Of a stretch of 40,046 bases of DNA, positions 16,788 to 26,324 are shown in pieces. The stretch is from the NCBI GenBank assembly GCA_937892345.1, contig CALAGF010000174.1, forward strand, positions 1-40,046, given 5' to 3'. A model generated the notes under the pieces. That model worked only from the letters and a program-made list of their open reading frames with translations. It was not told the origin of the DNA and did not search any database. Made by a program: the position numbers and the translations under genes. How positions within the stretch are numbered: position 1 is the stretch's first letter; the number at the start of each line of letters is the position of its first letter. The DNA is from an uncultured Rhodocyclaceae bacterium (lineage in GTDB: Bacteria > Pseudomonadota > Gammaproteobacteria > Burkholderiales > Rhodocyclaceae).

Positions 16788-16805
16788 GACCCGCTGCGGC
16801 GGGTC
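16788..16805 (+). terminator. Hairpin between dcd and the decarboxylase gene
   Basis: GACCCGC (16788-16794) pairs with GCGGGTC (16799-16805) around a 4-base loop. The T run (16811-16815) starts five bases after the stem, so it is a weaker terminator or a leader attenuator for the next gene. Confidence 0.5.
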
Positions 16806-16826
16806 GCCGCTTTTTAAGGATTCACC

Positions 16827-19055
16827 ATGCGCTTCCATTTCCCCATCATCATCATCGACGAAGATTTCCGTTCGGAAAATGCGTCGGGCCTCGGTATCCG
16901 GGCGCTGGCCGATGCCATCTTGAAAGAAGGGCTGGAAGTGCTGGGTGTGACCAGTTACGGCGATCTGACCTCCTTCGCCCAGCAACAGTCGCGGGCTTCT
17001 GCCTTCATTCTCTCGATTGACGATGAGGAATTGGCGATGGAACCGGAGGAAACGCTGGCTGAACTACGCGCCTTCGTCACCGAAATTCGCCACAAGAATG
17101 CCGAGATTCCAATCTTCCTGCATGGTGAAACACGCACCAGCCGTCACATTCCGAACGACATCCTGCGTGAGTTGCACGGTTTCATCCACATGCATGAGGA
17201 CACGCCGGAATTCATCGCCCGCAATATCAAGCGTGAAGCCAATGCCTACCTCGATTCGCTGCCGCCGCCCTTCTTCCGCGCACTGACGCACTATGCGGCG
17301 GACGGTTCGTATTCTTGGCACTGCCCCGGTCACTCGGGCGGCGTCGCCTTCCTGAAGTCGCCGGTCGGCCAGATGTTCCATCAGTTCTTTGGCGAGAACA
17401 TGCTGCGTGCCGACGTCTGCAATGCCGTCGAGGAGCTTGGTCAATTGCTCGATCACACCGGCCCGGTGGCAGCTTCAGAGCGCAATGCGGCGCGCATCTT
17501 CAACTCGGATCACCTGTATTTCGTGACCAACGGGACGTCGACGTCGAACAAGATTGTCTGGCATTCAACCGTGGCGCCGGGTGACATCGTTGTCGTCGAC
17601 CGTAACTGTCACAAGTCCATCCTGCACGCCATCATGATGACCGGGGCGATCCCGGTCTTCCTGATGCCGACGCGCAATAACTTCGGCATCATCGGGCCGA
17701 TTCCGAAGCGCGAGTTTGCCTGGGAAAGCATTCAGAAAAAGATCGCGGCCAATCCGTTCATCACCGACAAGAATGCCAAGCCGCGCGTGCTGACCATTAC
17801 CCAGTCGACCTACGACGGTATCCTCTACAACGTGGAGGATATCAAGGGTGAGTTGGACGGCAAGATCGACACCCTGCACTTCGACGAAGCCTGGCTGCCG
17901 CACGCCGCCTTCCATGATTTCTACGGCGACTACCACGCCATTGGCGCTGACCGCCCGCGTTGCAAGGAGTCGATGGTTTTTTCGACGCAATCGACGCACA
18001 AACTGCTGGCTGGCCTCTCGCAGGCATCGCAGATCCTGGTTCAGGACGCCGAGAACCAGAAGCTCGACCGTGACATTTTCAACGAGGCTTACCTGATGCA
18101 CACCTCGACCTCGCCGCAATACTCGATCATCGCCTCGTGCGATGTCGCGGCGGCGATGATGGAGGAACCTGCGGGTACTGCGTTGGTCGAGGAATCGATC
18201 ACCGAAGCCCTCGATTTCCGCCGCGCCATGCGCAAGGTGGATGAAGAGTGGGGTGCTGACTGGTGGTTCAAGGTCTGGGGACCGGACGATCTGTCGGAAG
18301 AGGGGATTGAAGAGCGCGATGCGTGGATGCTCAAGCCGGGCGAGCGCTGGCATGGCTTCAGCCATCTGGCAGATGGTTTCAATATGCTTGACCCGATCAA
18401 GGCCACCATCATCACCCCGGGCCTTGATGTCGATGGCGATTTTGCCGACGAATTCGGCATTCCCGCGGCCATCGTCACCAAATATCTCGCCGAGCACGGC
18501 GTCATCGTCGAGAAGTGCGGCCTGTACAGCTTCTTCATCATGTTTACGATCGGTATTACCAAGGGTCGCTGGAATACGCTGGTCACCGCCCTGCAGCAGT
18601 TCAAGGACGATTACGACAAGAATCAGCCGCTGTGGAAAGTGTTGCCGGAATTCGTGCAGAAGAACCCGCGTTATGAGCGCGTGGGTTTGCGCGATCTGTG
18701 CACCCAGATTCACAGCGTGTACAAACATAACGATGTGGCTCGCCTGACGACAGAGATGTACTTGTCCGACATGGTGCCCGCGATGCGGCCCGCCGATGCC
18801 TTCGCCAAAATGGCGCATCGCGACATTGAACGCGTACCCGTCGACGATCTTGAAGGCCGGGTGACGGCTGTGCTGTTAACGCCTTATCCGCCGGGTATTC
18901 CCTTGCTGATTCCGGGCGAACGTTTTAACAAGACAATTTGCAGTTACCTGAAGTTTGCCCGCGAATTCAACGCGGCTTTCCCGGGTTTCGAGACCGATGT
19001 ACATGGCTTGGTCAAGGGTGAGGGTGGCCGGTACTACGTGGATTGCGTCCGCTAG
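16827..19055 (+). CDS. Orn/Lys/Arg decarboxylase, PLP-dependent (arginine decarboxylase AdiA/LdcA type)
   Basis: A 742-residue fold-type I decarboxylase that makes a polyamine precursor or related diamine. The N-terminal wing domain (about 1-130) is followed by the PLP domain. K392 in STQSTHKLLAGLSQ is the cofactor lysine, FDEAW holds the cofactor-binding aspartate, and WHCPGHSGG is a conserved substrate-domain motif. Length lies near the biodegradative decarboxylases (roughly 710-755). Whether arginine, lysine or ornithine is the substrate cannot be read from the sequence. AAGGA lies 6 bases before the ATG. It stands alone, between dcd and the convergent folA. Confidence 0.9.
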   Translation: MRFHFPIIIIDEDFRSENASGLGIRALADAILKEGLEVLGVTSYGDLTSFAQQQSRASAFILSIDDEELAMEPEETLAELRAFVTEIRHKNAEIPIFLHGETRTSRHIPNDILRELHGFIHMHEDTPEFIARNIKREANAYLDSLPPPFFRALTHYAADGSYSWHCPGHSGGVAFLKSPVGQMFHQFFGENMLRADVCNAVEELGQLLDHTGPVAASERNAARIFNSDHLYFVTNGTSTSNKIVWHSTVAPGDIVVVDRNCHKSILHAIMMTGAIPVFLMPTRNNFGIIGPIPKREFAWESIQKKIAANPFITDKNAKPRVLTITQSTYDGILYNVEDIKGELDGKIDTLHFDEAWLPHAAFHDFYGDYHAIGADRPRCKESMVFSTQSTHKLLAGLSQASQILVQDAENQKLDRDIFNEAYLMHTSTSPQYSIIASCDVAAAMMEEPAGTALVEESITEALDFRRAMRKVDEEWGADWWFKVWGPDDLSEEGIEERDAWMLKPGERWHGFSHLADGFNMLDPIKATIITPGLDVDGDFADEFGIPAAIVTKYLAEHGVIVEKCGLYSFFIMFTIGITKGRWNTLVTALQQFKDDYDKNQPLWKVLPEFVQKNPRYERVGLRDLCTQIHSVYKHNDVARLTTEMYLSDMVPAMRPADAFAKMAHRDIERVPVDDLEGRVTAVLLTPYPPGIPLLIPGERFNKTICSYLKFAREFNAAFPGFETDVHGLVKGEGGRYYVDCVR

Positions 19056-19068
19056 AGCGGAAAATAAT

Positions 19069-19083
19069 CCCGGTTTTATCGGG
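19069..19083. terminator. Weak hairpin between convergent genes
   Basis: CCCG (19069-19072) and CGGG (19080-19083) flank a 7-base loop with A/T-rich sides. It may serve both the decarboxylase gene and folA, but the stem is only 4 bp. Confidence 0.25.
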
Positions 19084-19085
19084 CT

Positions 19086-19613
19086 TTACCTATCCGCTGC
19101 AATCCCCGGTTCGCTGTTTGGCCGGGGCTTGCGAGTGTAGGTGATGAAACGAAGCATAGGCGGAGATTCCCTGGTCGCCGTGGGCTCCCATGCATCCCCG
19201 GTGATCGTCGGAAAGTAGGCGTCACCTTCGGGGGAAAGGGCGACCTCCGTAATTTCCAGCCGGTCGGCAAAGGCCATTGCCTGTTGGTAGATTTGTTCGC
19301 CACCAATGACAAACACGGTGTGGGACGGTCTTGCTAGCGCTGCGCTGGCGATGGCTTCGTCCAGCGATCCAGCCAGCGTGGCGCCTGGTGCCTCAAAGCC
19401 CTTTTGTCTGCTGAGTACGATGTTCTGCCGTCCTGGCAAGGGGCGGAAGCGTTCAGGTAGCGACTCCCATGTTTTTCGACCCATGATGACGGTTTGTCCG
19501 GCTGTCAGGTTCCGGAAATGCGCCATGTCTTCGGGGAAGTTCCACAGCAGGGCATTGTCTTTGCCAATCACGCCATTGCGGCCAACTGCGGCGATTAGAA
19601 CGATGTCTGGCAT
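19086..19613 (-). CDS. folA: Dihydrofolate reductase
   Basis: A 175-residue enzyme that reduces dihydrofolate to tetrahydrofolate with NADPH. The N-terminal core VGRNGVIGKDNALLWNFPED carries W24 and the catalytic acid D29. The NADPH-binding segments VIMGRKTWESLP and VFVIGGEQIYQQA are present. It starts 5 bp after the pgi stop and is the last gene of the leftward thyA-pgi-folA cluster. DHFR regenerates the folate oxidised by ThyA, so the two fit functionally. Confidence 0.96.
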   Translation of the reverse strand: MPDIVLIAAVGRNGVIGKDNALLWNFPEDMAHFRNLTAGQTVIMGRKTWESLPERFRPLPGRQNIVLSRQKGFEAPGATLAGSLDEAIASAALARPSHTVFVIGGEQIYQQAMAFADRLEITEVALSPEGDAYFPTITGDAWEPTATRESPPMLRFITYTRKPRPNSEPGIAADR

Positions 19614-19618
19614 GTGTG

Positions 19619-21214
19619 TCAGTTCCTGAACTGGCGCAGGTGCTGGATCAGCCCGCGGGTGGATGCATCGAGTGATTCAAGGCCGGATTCTCCCCGAATG
19701 CAGGGCGCGAGTCGTCCAGCCAACTGCTTGCCGAGTTCAACGCCCCATTGGTCAAACGAATTCAGGTTCCAGAGAATACCCAGGCAAAACACCTTGTGTT
19801 CGTACAGGGCAAGCAACTGACCGAGCGTGAATGGCGTCAGTTCCGGGAGGATCAGGGTGCTGCTGGGCTGGTTGCCAGGGAAACTGCGGTAGGGCACCAA
19901 GGCTTCGGGAATGCCCGCATGACGTGCTTCGTCACCTGTCTGGCCAAAGGCCAGTGCTGATGATTGAGCCAGACAGTTGGCCAAAAGGCTGCTGTGGTGG
20001 CCGGGCAGCGGGTAGTCGGCATGCGCGAGTGCAATGAAGTCACTGGCTACCAGCGCGCTGCCTTGATGCAGCAACTGAAAAAACGAGTGCTGCCCGTTGG
20101 TACCGGCCTCGCCCCACAAAATCGGGTTGGTCGCATAGTCGACCGTAAGTCCGTCACGGTCGGCGCGTTTGCCATTGCTTTCCATCTCCAGTTGCTGCAA
20201 ATAAGCGGGGAGCAGTCCGAGCGAATGGCTGTAGGGAAAAACGCCATGGCTATGCGCCTTGAGGAAGTTGGTGTTCCACAGCGCAAGCAGTGCCAGGGTC
20301 AACGGCAGGTTCTCTTGGGGCGGTGCGCTGAAAAAATGCTGATCCATCTCGTGCGCGCCTGCGAGCAATTGCGCGAACTGGCGATAGCCGACAGCCAGCG
20401 CGATTGGCAGACCGATCGCTGACCACAGGGAAAAACGTCCGCCGACCCAATCCCTGAATTCAAAAACATTCTCGGGCGCAATGCCGAAGTCGCCAGTCGC
20501 AGCAAGGTTGGTCGAGGCCGCGACGAAATGCCGGGCAACGGCCTGCGGATCATCGCTGGCAGCCAGCAGCCAGTTACGCGCAGTGTGGGCGTTGGTAATC
20601 GTTTCCAGCGTGGTGAAGGTCTTGCTGGCGACAATGAAGAGGGTGTGGCGAGGGCTTAGCTGGCTCAGGGTGCTGGCGAGATCGGCGCCGTCGAGGTTGG
20701 AGACGAAATGCAGGCGCAGGTCTGGCTGTTGGCAGGCGGTCAATGCATGGACCACCATGCGGGGCCCCAGGTCGGAACCGCCGATGCCCAGATTGACTAC
20801 GTCGGTGATGCGCTCGCCGGAAAATCCTCGCCAGTTGCCGCTGTGGATTGCTTCACAAAATGCCGACATGCGGGCCAGTACCGAGGTGACTTCTGCCGGC
20901 GCTTCTGACCCGGCGCGCAAGGCGACATGGCTGACGGCACGATGCTCGGTGTGGTTGATCTCGTCACCGGCCAACATCCGTGATTTCCACTCGTCAATGC
21001 CAGCTCTGGCTGCAAGATCGTGCAGCAACAGCATCGTCTCGGGCAGTACGCGCTGCTTGGAAAAATCCAGCAGCAACTTGCCGTGGGACAGCGACAGGCT
21101 GTCAAAACGATGGGCGTCATTGTCGAATAGCTGGCGCAGATGAAGTTTGCCGACGGATTCGGCGTGTGCTTCTAGCGCCTGCCAGGCCGAGGTTTTGCGC
21201 GGTTGGTAAGGCAT
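19619..21214 (-). CDS. pgi: Glucose-6-phosphate isomerase
   Basis: A 531-residue enzyme interconverting glucose-6-phosphate and fructose-6-phosphate. Both family signatures are clear: DWVGGRFSLWSAIGLPIAL and, near the C-terminus, GILWNLNSFDQWGVELGKQL. NLGIGGSDLGP is also conserved. It lies 6 bp after thyA and 5 bp before folA, so it is inserted between two folate/dTMP genes that are often adjacent. No Shine-Dalgarno sequence is visible before its ATG, suggesting translation coupled to thyA. Confidence 0.97.
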   Translation of the reverse strand: MPYQPRKTSAWQALEAHAESVGKLHLRQLFDNDAHRFDSLSLSHGKLLLDFSKQRVLPETMLLLHDLAARAGIDEWKSRMLAGDEINHTEHRAVSHVALRAGSEAPAEVTSVLARMSAFCEAIHSGNWRGFSGERITDVVNLGIGGSDLGPRMVVHALTACQQPDLRLHFVSNLDGADLASTLSQLSPRHTLFIVASKTFTTLETITNAHTARNWLLAASDDPQAVARHFVAASTNLAATGDFGIAPENVFEFRDWVGGRFSLWSAIGLPIALAVGYRQFAQLLAGAHEMDQHFFSAPPQENLPLTLALLALWNTNFLKAHSHGVFPYSHSLGLLPAYLQQLEMESNGKRADRDGLTVDYATNPILWGEAGTNGQHSFFQLLHQGSALVASDFIALAHADYPLPGHHSSLLANCLAQSSALAFGQTGDEARHAGIPEALVPYRSFPGNQPSSTLILPELTPFTLGQLLALYEHKVFCLGILWNLNSFDQWGVELGKQLAGRLAPCIRGESGLESLDASTRGLIQHLRQFRN

Positions 21215-21220
21215 GAGGGG

Positions 21221-22015
21221 TCAGACGGCCACAGGGGCCGGAATATGGGGGTGGGGGTCATAGCCATCGAGTCGGAAGTCCTCGAAGCGGAAGGCGAAGA
21301 TATCCGTGACGTCAGGATTGATCCACATGCTCGGTAGTGTTCGGGGCTGGCGGCTCAATTGAAGTTCAGTCTGGGCAAAGTGGTTGCTGTAGATATGGGC
21401 GTCGCCAAACGTGTGCACGAACTCGCCGGGCTGGTAGCCGCAAACCTGTGCCAGCATCAGGGTCAACAAGGCGTAAGAGGCGATATTGAAGGGGACGCCG
21501 AGGAATATGTCGGCGCTGCGCTGATAGAGCTGGCAGGAGAGCTTGCCGTTCGCCACGTAAAACTGAAACAGGCAATGGCAAGGCGGGAGCGCCATCTGAT
21601 CGACATCGCCGGGGTTCCAGGCCGAGACAATGTGCCGGCGCGAGTCCGGATTGTTTTTCAGGCTGAGCACCAGCTGCGAAATCTGGTCGACGATACGGCC
21701 ATCGGGTGATTCCCAGCGGCGCCATTGCTTGCCGTAAACCGGTCCGAGATCGCCATTTTCATCAGCCCATTCATCCCAGATTCGCACGCCGTTGGCTTGC
21801 AGGTAAGCGATATTGGTGTCGCCTTGAAGAAACCATAACAATTCGTGGATGATGGACTTGAGATGCAGCTTTTTGGTGGTCAGTACCGGGAAACCTTCTG
21901 CCAGATTGAAACGCATCTGGTGGCCGAAGACGGAACGGGTGCCGGTGCCGGTGCGATCGGATTTGTCGCAGCCGTTTGCCATTACGTGCTTGAGCAGATC
22001 GAGATATTGCTGCAT
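21221..22015 (-). CDS. thyA: Thymidylate synthase
   Basis: A 264-residue enzyme, the same length as E. coli ThyA, that methylates dUMP to dTMP using methylene-tetrahydrofolate. C146 in LPPCHCLFQF is the catalytic cysteine at the standard position. The motifs SDRTGTGT, NPDSRRHIVSAWNP and YQRSADIFLGVPFNIASYA are all conserved. It is the first gene of the leftward thyA-pgi-folA cluster and is divergent from the PilZ-like gene across 154 bp. Confidence 0.97.
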   Translation of the reverse strand: MQQYLDLLKHVMANGCDKSDRTGTGTRSVFGHQMRFNLAEGFPVLTTKKLHLKSIIHELLWFLQGDTNIAYLQANGVRIWDEWADENGDLGPVYGKQWRRWESPDGRIVDQISQLVLSLKNNPDSRRHIVSAWNPGDVDQMALPPCHCLFQFYVANGKLSCQLYQRSADIFLGVPFNIASYALLTLMLAQVCGYQPGEFVHTFGDAHIYSNHFAQTELQLSRQPRTLPSMWINPDVTDIFAFRFEDFRLDGYDPHPHIPAPVAV

Positions 22016-22169
22016 GGCGGCGGTCGAATCGGGTTGTAAGGGCTTCGATTTTACATGCTCTGTGCCCGACGGACGGTCTCGGCATTATTATGTCGGTTGG
22101 CTTAGAATCGGGCGCAGCGCGCTGAATCTCTCTAATTTCCCCGGATGCGCGTATTCAACGGAGGCGGTT

Positions 22170-23690
22170 GTGCTGAATAAACTGGCTGGAGTGGGTGGGC
22201 TTTTTGCACCGCGGAATGTGCACCCGCTGGCCGATGCACGTGAGTTGCAAGAGATTATCGACGCTTTGCCCCGGAATAATCCGCTCAAGGCGCTGGATGA
22301 AATTACCGGCTGGCTCGACTCTCTGATTGCTGCGGTCGACATTCCCGGCGAGCGTTTTTTTGATGCCGTTCAGCAGCTTGAAAAAGCCTCAGTGCAACCC
22401 TTGCGCCGCGTGGCGGGGGATTACCTGCATGCTTCGCGGCTGGCGCGCAGCGAAGAAAAACGTTTGTGGTCGGTCTCGCATGGCTGCTGGCGGCTGCTGG
22501 CAGATGCCTACGAACGGATTGCCGAACAGCCCGGACTGAAATCCATACTGCTGCCCGCCGCCTGCAGTGGCATGGTGGCAGCGATACGCAATCAGATCCG
22601 CTGGGAGCAATACCATTACGGCCCCACCGATGCTGCACTCTGGCGGCGCATGGGGCGCATCGTCCTCATGGCCGAGCAGGCGGACTGTGCGGATCGGCTG
22701 GTGCGTGGCCCTGATGAGCAGATGCGTTCGGTGAATGGCGAGTACCTGCATGCGATGGCTTTTCAGGCCGCTTCGGTCGACAGCCTCTTGCCGCTGGAAA
22801 TCGACCTGGCCGACCATCTGATCGCCCATTTTATCGGCGGCTGTGTGATCACCCGCGAAGCTGAGCATGACAGTGTGTATTGGGTCGATCTGGCCTTGCC
22901 CAAGCCGCCGCTGCGTCTGGCACGGATGCCCGCCGAGGCAACGGCAAGTCAGCGCTTCTTCAAGCCGATTGAGGCTGCGGAGTCATTCCGTCTGCTGCTT
23001 CAAAGGCTGGAGTTGGGCGAAGATATGCCGCACGAAATCAATCTGAACGGCTTGTTTTCGACGCGCCAGATCATGCCCGTCCTGCATCACTTGGCGGCCT
23101 ATCTGGCACCAGTGCCTCCCCAGCGTCAGGATGCGCGCCATCAGGTGAAACACCGGATGGCGGTTTTGCATGGCCTGGTCAATGCCTATGTTGCGTTTTC
23201 GGGTGAGTTTGGTGGCAAGCCTGCAGGTCTTCAGATCGAAAGCTGGGTAGTCGAAAACGTCAGTCGGGGCGGTATTGGCGCTCGGGTCACCGCGGTTCCC
23301 GGCGAATGGCTGAAGGTTGGGGTGCTGCTGGCCTTGCAGCCGGAAGGGGGCGACAACTGGCTGCTCGGTTGTGTTCGACGTTATTTGCGCTATACCGATA
23401 ACGAACTGCGGATCGGCGTGGAAACCCTGGCGCGTTCGGCCGTGTCGCTCGAGTTGCAACTGCAGTCTTCGGGCAGTCGTCCGTTACCTGGCGGTATTCC
23501 CGGCTTGCTCTTGATGGATGGCAACGCGGCTGACGAGTTTCGTCTGGTGCTGCCATTGCATACCTTCGATCCCAAAGACCCATTGCTGTGCTCTGTGAAC
23601 GGGCAACCAGCACGTTTCGAGCCGCTGTCGATGATCGAGCAGTTTGCTGATTACGAGATTGCGCGTTACCGGCGGGCAGATCAGGTCTGA
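22170..23690 (+). CDS. PilZ-like domain protein, possible c-di-GMP effector
   Basis: A 506-residue protein. GTG 22170 is chosen because GGAGG sits 5 bases upstream, although the frame stays open to 21849. Most of it (about 1-310) is an uncharacterised, probably helical region. Near the C-terminus N363-V-S365-R-G-G368 matches the NxSxxG motif of PilZ domains. R319-Q-D-A-R323 could be the RxxxR motif, though the gap to NxSxxG is longer than usual. No membrane segments are seen. If c-di-GMP binds, the long N-terminal region would be the output part. Its end overlaps mogA by 10 bp. TTAGAAT at 22102-22108 is a possible -10 element. Confidence 0.65.
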   Translation: MLNKLAGVGGLFAPRNVHPLADARELQEIIDALPRNNPLKALDEITGWLDSLIAAVDIPGERFFDAVQQLEKASVQPLRRVAGDYLHASRLARSEEKRLWSVSHGCWRLLADAYERIAEQPGLKSILLPAACSGMVAAIRNQIRWEQYHYGPTDAALWRRMGRIVLMAEQADCADRLVRGPDEQMRSVNGEYLHAMAFQAASVDSLLPLEIDLADHLIAHFIGGCVITREAEHDSVYWVDLALPKPPLRLARMPAEATASQRFFKPIEAAESFRLLLQRLELGEDMPHEINLNGLFSTRQIMPVLHHLAAYLAPVPPQRQDARHQVKHRMAVLHGLVNAYVAFSGEFGGKPAGLQIESWVVENVSRGGIGARVTAVPGEWLKVGVLLALQPEGGDNWLLGCVRRYLRYTDNELRIGVETLARSAVSLELQLQSSGSRPLPGGIPGLLLMDGNAADEFRLVLPLHTFDPKDPLLCSVNGQPARFEPLSMIEQFADYEIARYRRADQV

Positions 23691-24277
23691 TCGGTGGCTG
23701 GCCGAATGGCTGATTTGGGGCGGAAGGCCTTGATCACTTCGGGATGTGTCTCGATGTAGGGGCCGCCGATCAGGTCGATGCAGTAGGGAACGGCAGCAAA
23801 GATACCTACATGCGTCACGCTGCCATCGGCAGCCCGGACGCCCTCCAGTGTTTCCTGAATGGCCTTGGGTTGACCGGGCAGATTGATGATCAGCGACTGC
23901 TTGCGGATGACTGCGACCTGACGCGACAGGATTGCTGTCGGGACGAAGTTCAGGCTGATGCGGCGCATTTCCTCGCCAAACCCGGGCATTTCCTTGTCGG
24001 CAACAGCCAGCGTTGCCTCCGGCGTGACATCGCGCAGAGCGGGGCCGGTGCCGCCGGTGGTCAGCACCAGATCGCACTGTTCACGGTCAACCAGTTCGAT
24101 CAGCGTGTTTTCAATGAGATTGCGTTCGTCAGCGATCAGTCTTTCATTGACTTCCCAAGGTGAATTCAGTGCCTTGTCCAGCCATGCCTTGAGCGCAGGA
24201 ATTCCCTTGTCTTCATAGATGCCGCTGGAGGCGCGGTCGCTAATGGATACCAGACCGACCTTCATACGCTCACGCAT
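23681..24277 (-). CDS. mogA: Molybdopterin adenylyltransferase
   Basis: A 198-residue MoaB/Mog-fold enzyme that adenylates molybdopterin before molybdenum insertion. LTTGGTGPALRDVTPEAT is the conserved nucleotide-binding motif, and GFGEEMR and NLPGQPKAI are also typical. ATG 24277 overlaps the darP stop by 8 bp and has GGAGAG 5 bases upstream; ATG 24265 (MKVGLVSISDR) is a shorter alternative. It is cotranscribed with darP. Confidence 0.93.
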   Translation of the reverse strand: MRERMKVGLVSISDRASSGIYEDKGIPALKAWLDKALNSPWEVNERLIADERNLIENTLIELVDREQCDLVLTTGGTGPALRDVTPEATLAVADKEMPGFGEEMRRISLNFVPTAILSRQVAVIRKQSLIINLPGQPKAIQETLEGVRAADGSVTHVGIFAAVPYCIDLIGGPYIETHPEVIKAFRPKSAIRPATDQT

Positions 24278-24818
24278 CGCCGCTCTCCGGCGCTGCGGCT
24301 TCTTCGCTATCTGCCGGTAGTCCATCCAGCTCCTTGAGTAGCTGGAAAATGCCGCGGAAGTTCTTGGGTGGCTTGCCCAGTTCCTTTTCCTTGATTGCGT
24401 TGCGGCGCAGTTGCCGCAAATGCTGTAGATCGGCACCCGGCCACAGGGCGGCAATTTCGCCCAAAACAGCCTCGTCTTCCAGTAGGCGAACGCGGAAACG
24501 TTCCAGGCGATGAACCCGGGCGATTTCGGCAGCAGATTCTCCGCGCAGGCGTGCCATGCCGGCGCGAATCGGTTCGTCATCCACCCCGCGCATCAGCTTT
24601 CCGATGTATTGCAATTGGCGGCGTCGCGCGCCGTGGGCCGTGATTTTTTGGCAATCGCGGATCGCTGCCAGCAGGTTTTCCGGTAGATCCAGGCGCTTGA
24701 GCTGGCTGACCGGGAGTTCAACGAGCTCGCCGCCCAGGTCGCGCAGTTCGTGCATGGCCTCCTTGATCTTGGTTTTGGAGGGGCGGGTATAGTCTTCGGA
24801 GAAGTCTTCTTCTTGCAT
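24270..24818 (-). CDS. darP: Ribosome-associated protein DarP (YjgA, DUF615)
   Basis: A 182-residue, highly charged helical protein. The family (DarP/YjgA) acts in late 50S subunit assembly in E. coli. Recognisable segments are the start EEDFSEDYTRPSKTKIKEAM, LQYIGKLMRG and LRQLRRNAIKEKELGKPPK. It is divergent from pmbA, the same arrangement as in many proteobacteria, and its stop overlaps mogA. ATG 24818 gives the usual acidic N-terminus. Confidence 0.92.
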   Translation of the reverse strand: MQEEDFSEDYTRPSKTKIKEAMHELRDLGGELVELPVSQLKRLDLPENLLAAIRDCQKITAHGARRRQLQYIGKLMRGVDDEPIRAGMARLRGESAAEIARVHRLERFRVRLLEDEAVLGEIAALWPGADLQHLRQLRRNAIKEKELGKPPKNFRGIFQLLKELDGLPADSEEAAAPESGDA

Positions 24819-24887
24819 GGCGTGCGTCCGGTGCGGCGATGGCGGGCTGCTATGATAGCGACTTTTCCCCCGGACCACGCCGCTTCC

Positions 24888-26234
24888 ATGCCTGAGACTG
24901 CCGCTTTTTCCAATAGCTTCGCAACCTTGCAACAATTAGCCGAAGATGTGCTCAAACATGCTCGCAGCAAGGGGGCAAGCGCCTGCGAGGTCGATGTTTC
25001 CGAAGGCTTTGGGCAATCAGTTACGGTGCGTTGCGATGAGGTTGAAACCATAGAGTTCAATCGCGACAAAGGGATAGGCATCACGATTTATGCCGGTCAA
25101 CGCAAGGGCTATGCGAGCACTTCCGATTTTTCGGCCCGAGCGTTGCGCGAAACGGTAGAGGCTGCGCTCGACATCGCCCGTTTCACGGCCGAGGATGAAT
25201 GCGCCGGCTTGGCCGATGCTGCCTTGATGGCCAAGGATTGTCCGGATCTGGATTTGTATCATCCCTGGGCGTTGACCGTGGAAGAGTCCATCGGGATTGC
25301 CCGTCGCTGTGAACAGGCTGCCTTTGACTATGACCCGCGGATCGATAATTCCGAAGGGGCGAGTGTTTCGACCCAGCAGGCACATTTTGTTTCTGCCAAC
25401 AGTCTGGGATTCATGGGCGGCTATCCGACCTCGCGCCATTACATTTCGGCTTCAGTCATTGCCGGCGAGCGCGATGCCATGCAGCGCGATGACTGGTACA
25501 CCACGCATCGAAATGCCCTCGGGCTGGAGTCGCCTGAGGCGGTAGGCCGCATCGCTGCCGAACGCGCTGTCGCGCGTCTGGGGGGGCGCAAGGTCAAAAC
25601 AGGTGAATTTCCTGTGCTGTTCGAGGCGCCGCTGGCCGGTGGGCTGCTGGGAAGTCTGGTGCATGCCGCCAGTGGCGGGGCGCTTTACCGCAAGGCCTCT
25701 TTCCTGCTTGATCACCTTGGCAAGCGCGTGATGCCGGACTTTGTTCAGATTGCCGAACGCCCGCACATTCCCTGTGGCCTTGGCAGTGCTTCCTTTGATG
25801 GCGACGGCTTGGCGACTCGCGATAGCGATGTCGTCACCGATGGCATTTTGCAGCGGTATTTCTTGTCAACCTATACCGCTCGCAAGCTGGGCATGCAGTC
25901 CACCGCCAACGCTGGTGGCAGTCACAACATGATCATCCAGCCGGGCGAACACGATCTGGCAGGCTTGCTTGCCAAAATGGATCGAGGTCTGTTGTTGACC
26001 GAAGTACTCGGACAGGGCGTCAATTACGTGACGGGCGACTATTCCCGCGGTGCGGCTGGTTACTGGGTCGAGAACGGCAAGATCGTTCATCCGGTGGAGG
26101 AAATCACGATTGCCGGCAACCTGAAAGAGATGCTCCTGGGCATCGTTGCCGTCGGTAATGACGTTCTGGTTCGCGGCTCGAAACAGACGGGTTCGATCTT
26201 GATTGACCGGATGACAATCGCGGGCGAAGGTTAG
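24888..26234 (+). CDS. pmbA: TldE/PmbA metalloprotease subunit
   Basis: A 448-residue partner of TldD, close to the 450 residues of E. coli PmbA. The TldD/TldE pair cleaves unfolded peptides and matures microcin B17. Conserved stretches include EFNRDKGIGITIY, FEAPLAGGLLGSLVHAASG and NAGGSHNMIIQPGE. tldD is not in the window. ATG 24888 fits the family length; ATG 24852 adds 12 residues and falls on a possible -10 box (TATGAT 24851-24856), so the later start is preferred. Confidence 0.93.
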   Translation: MPETAAFSNSFATLQQLAEDVLKHARSKGASACEVDVSEGFGQSVTVRCDEVETIEFNRDKGIGITIYAGQRKGYASTSDFSARALRETVEAALDIARFTAEDECAGLADAALMAKDCPDLDLYHPWALTVEESIGIARRCEQAAFDYDPRIDNSEGASVSTQQAHFVSANSLGFMGGYPTSRHYISASVIAGERDAMQRDDWYTTHRNALGLESPEAVGRIAAERAVARLGGRKVKTGEFPVLFEAPLAGGLLGSLVHAASGGALYRKASFLLDHLGKRVMPDFVQIAERPHIPCGLGSASFDGDGLATRDSDVVTDGILQRYFLSTYTARKLGMQSTANAGGSHNMIIQPGEHDLAGLLAKMDRGLLLTEVLGQGVNYVTGDYSRGAAGYWVENGKIVHPVEEITIAGNLKEMLLGIVAVGNDVLVRGSKQTGSILIDRMTIAGEG

Positions 26235-26324
26235 GGTTTTCCACCACTCTCCTGCGTGCGTTGATTGGCTAGAATGAAGCGGCTTTAACCTGACATGACT
26301 GACGACGATTCTGGAGGAGATAAC

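Noticed and set aside
17565..18818. A 417-codon open frame on the minus strand
   Set aside because: It is antisense to the core of the PLP decarboxylase and arises from GC-rich codon positions.
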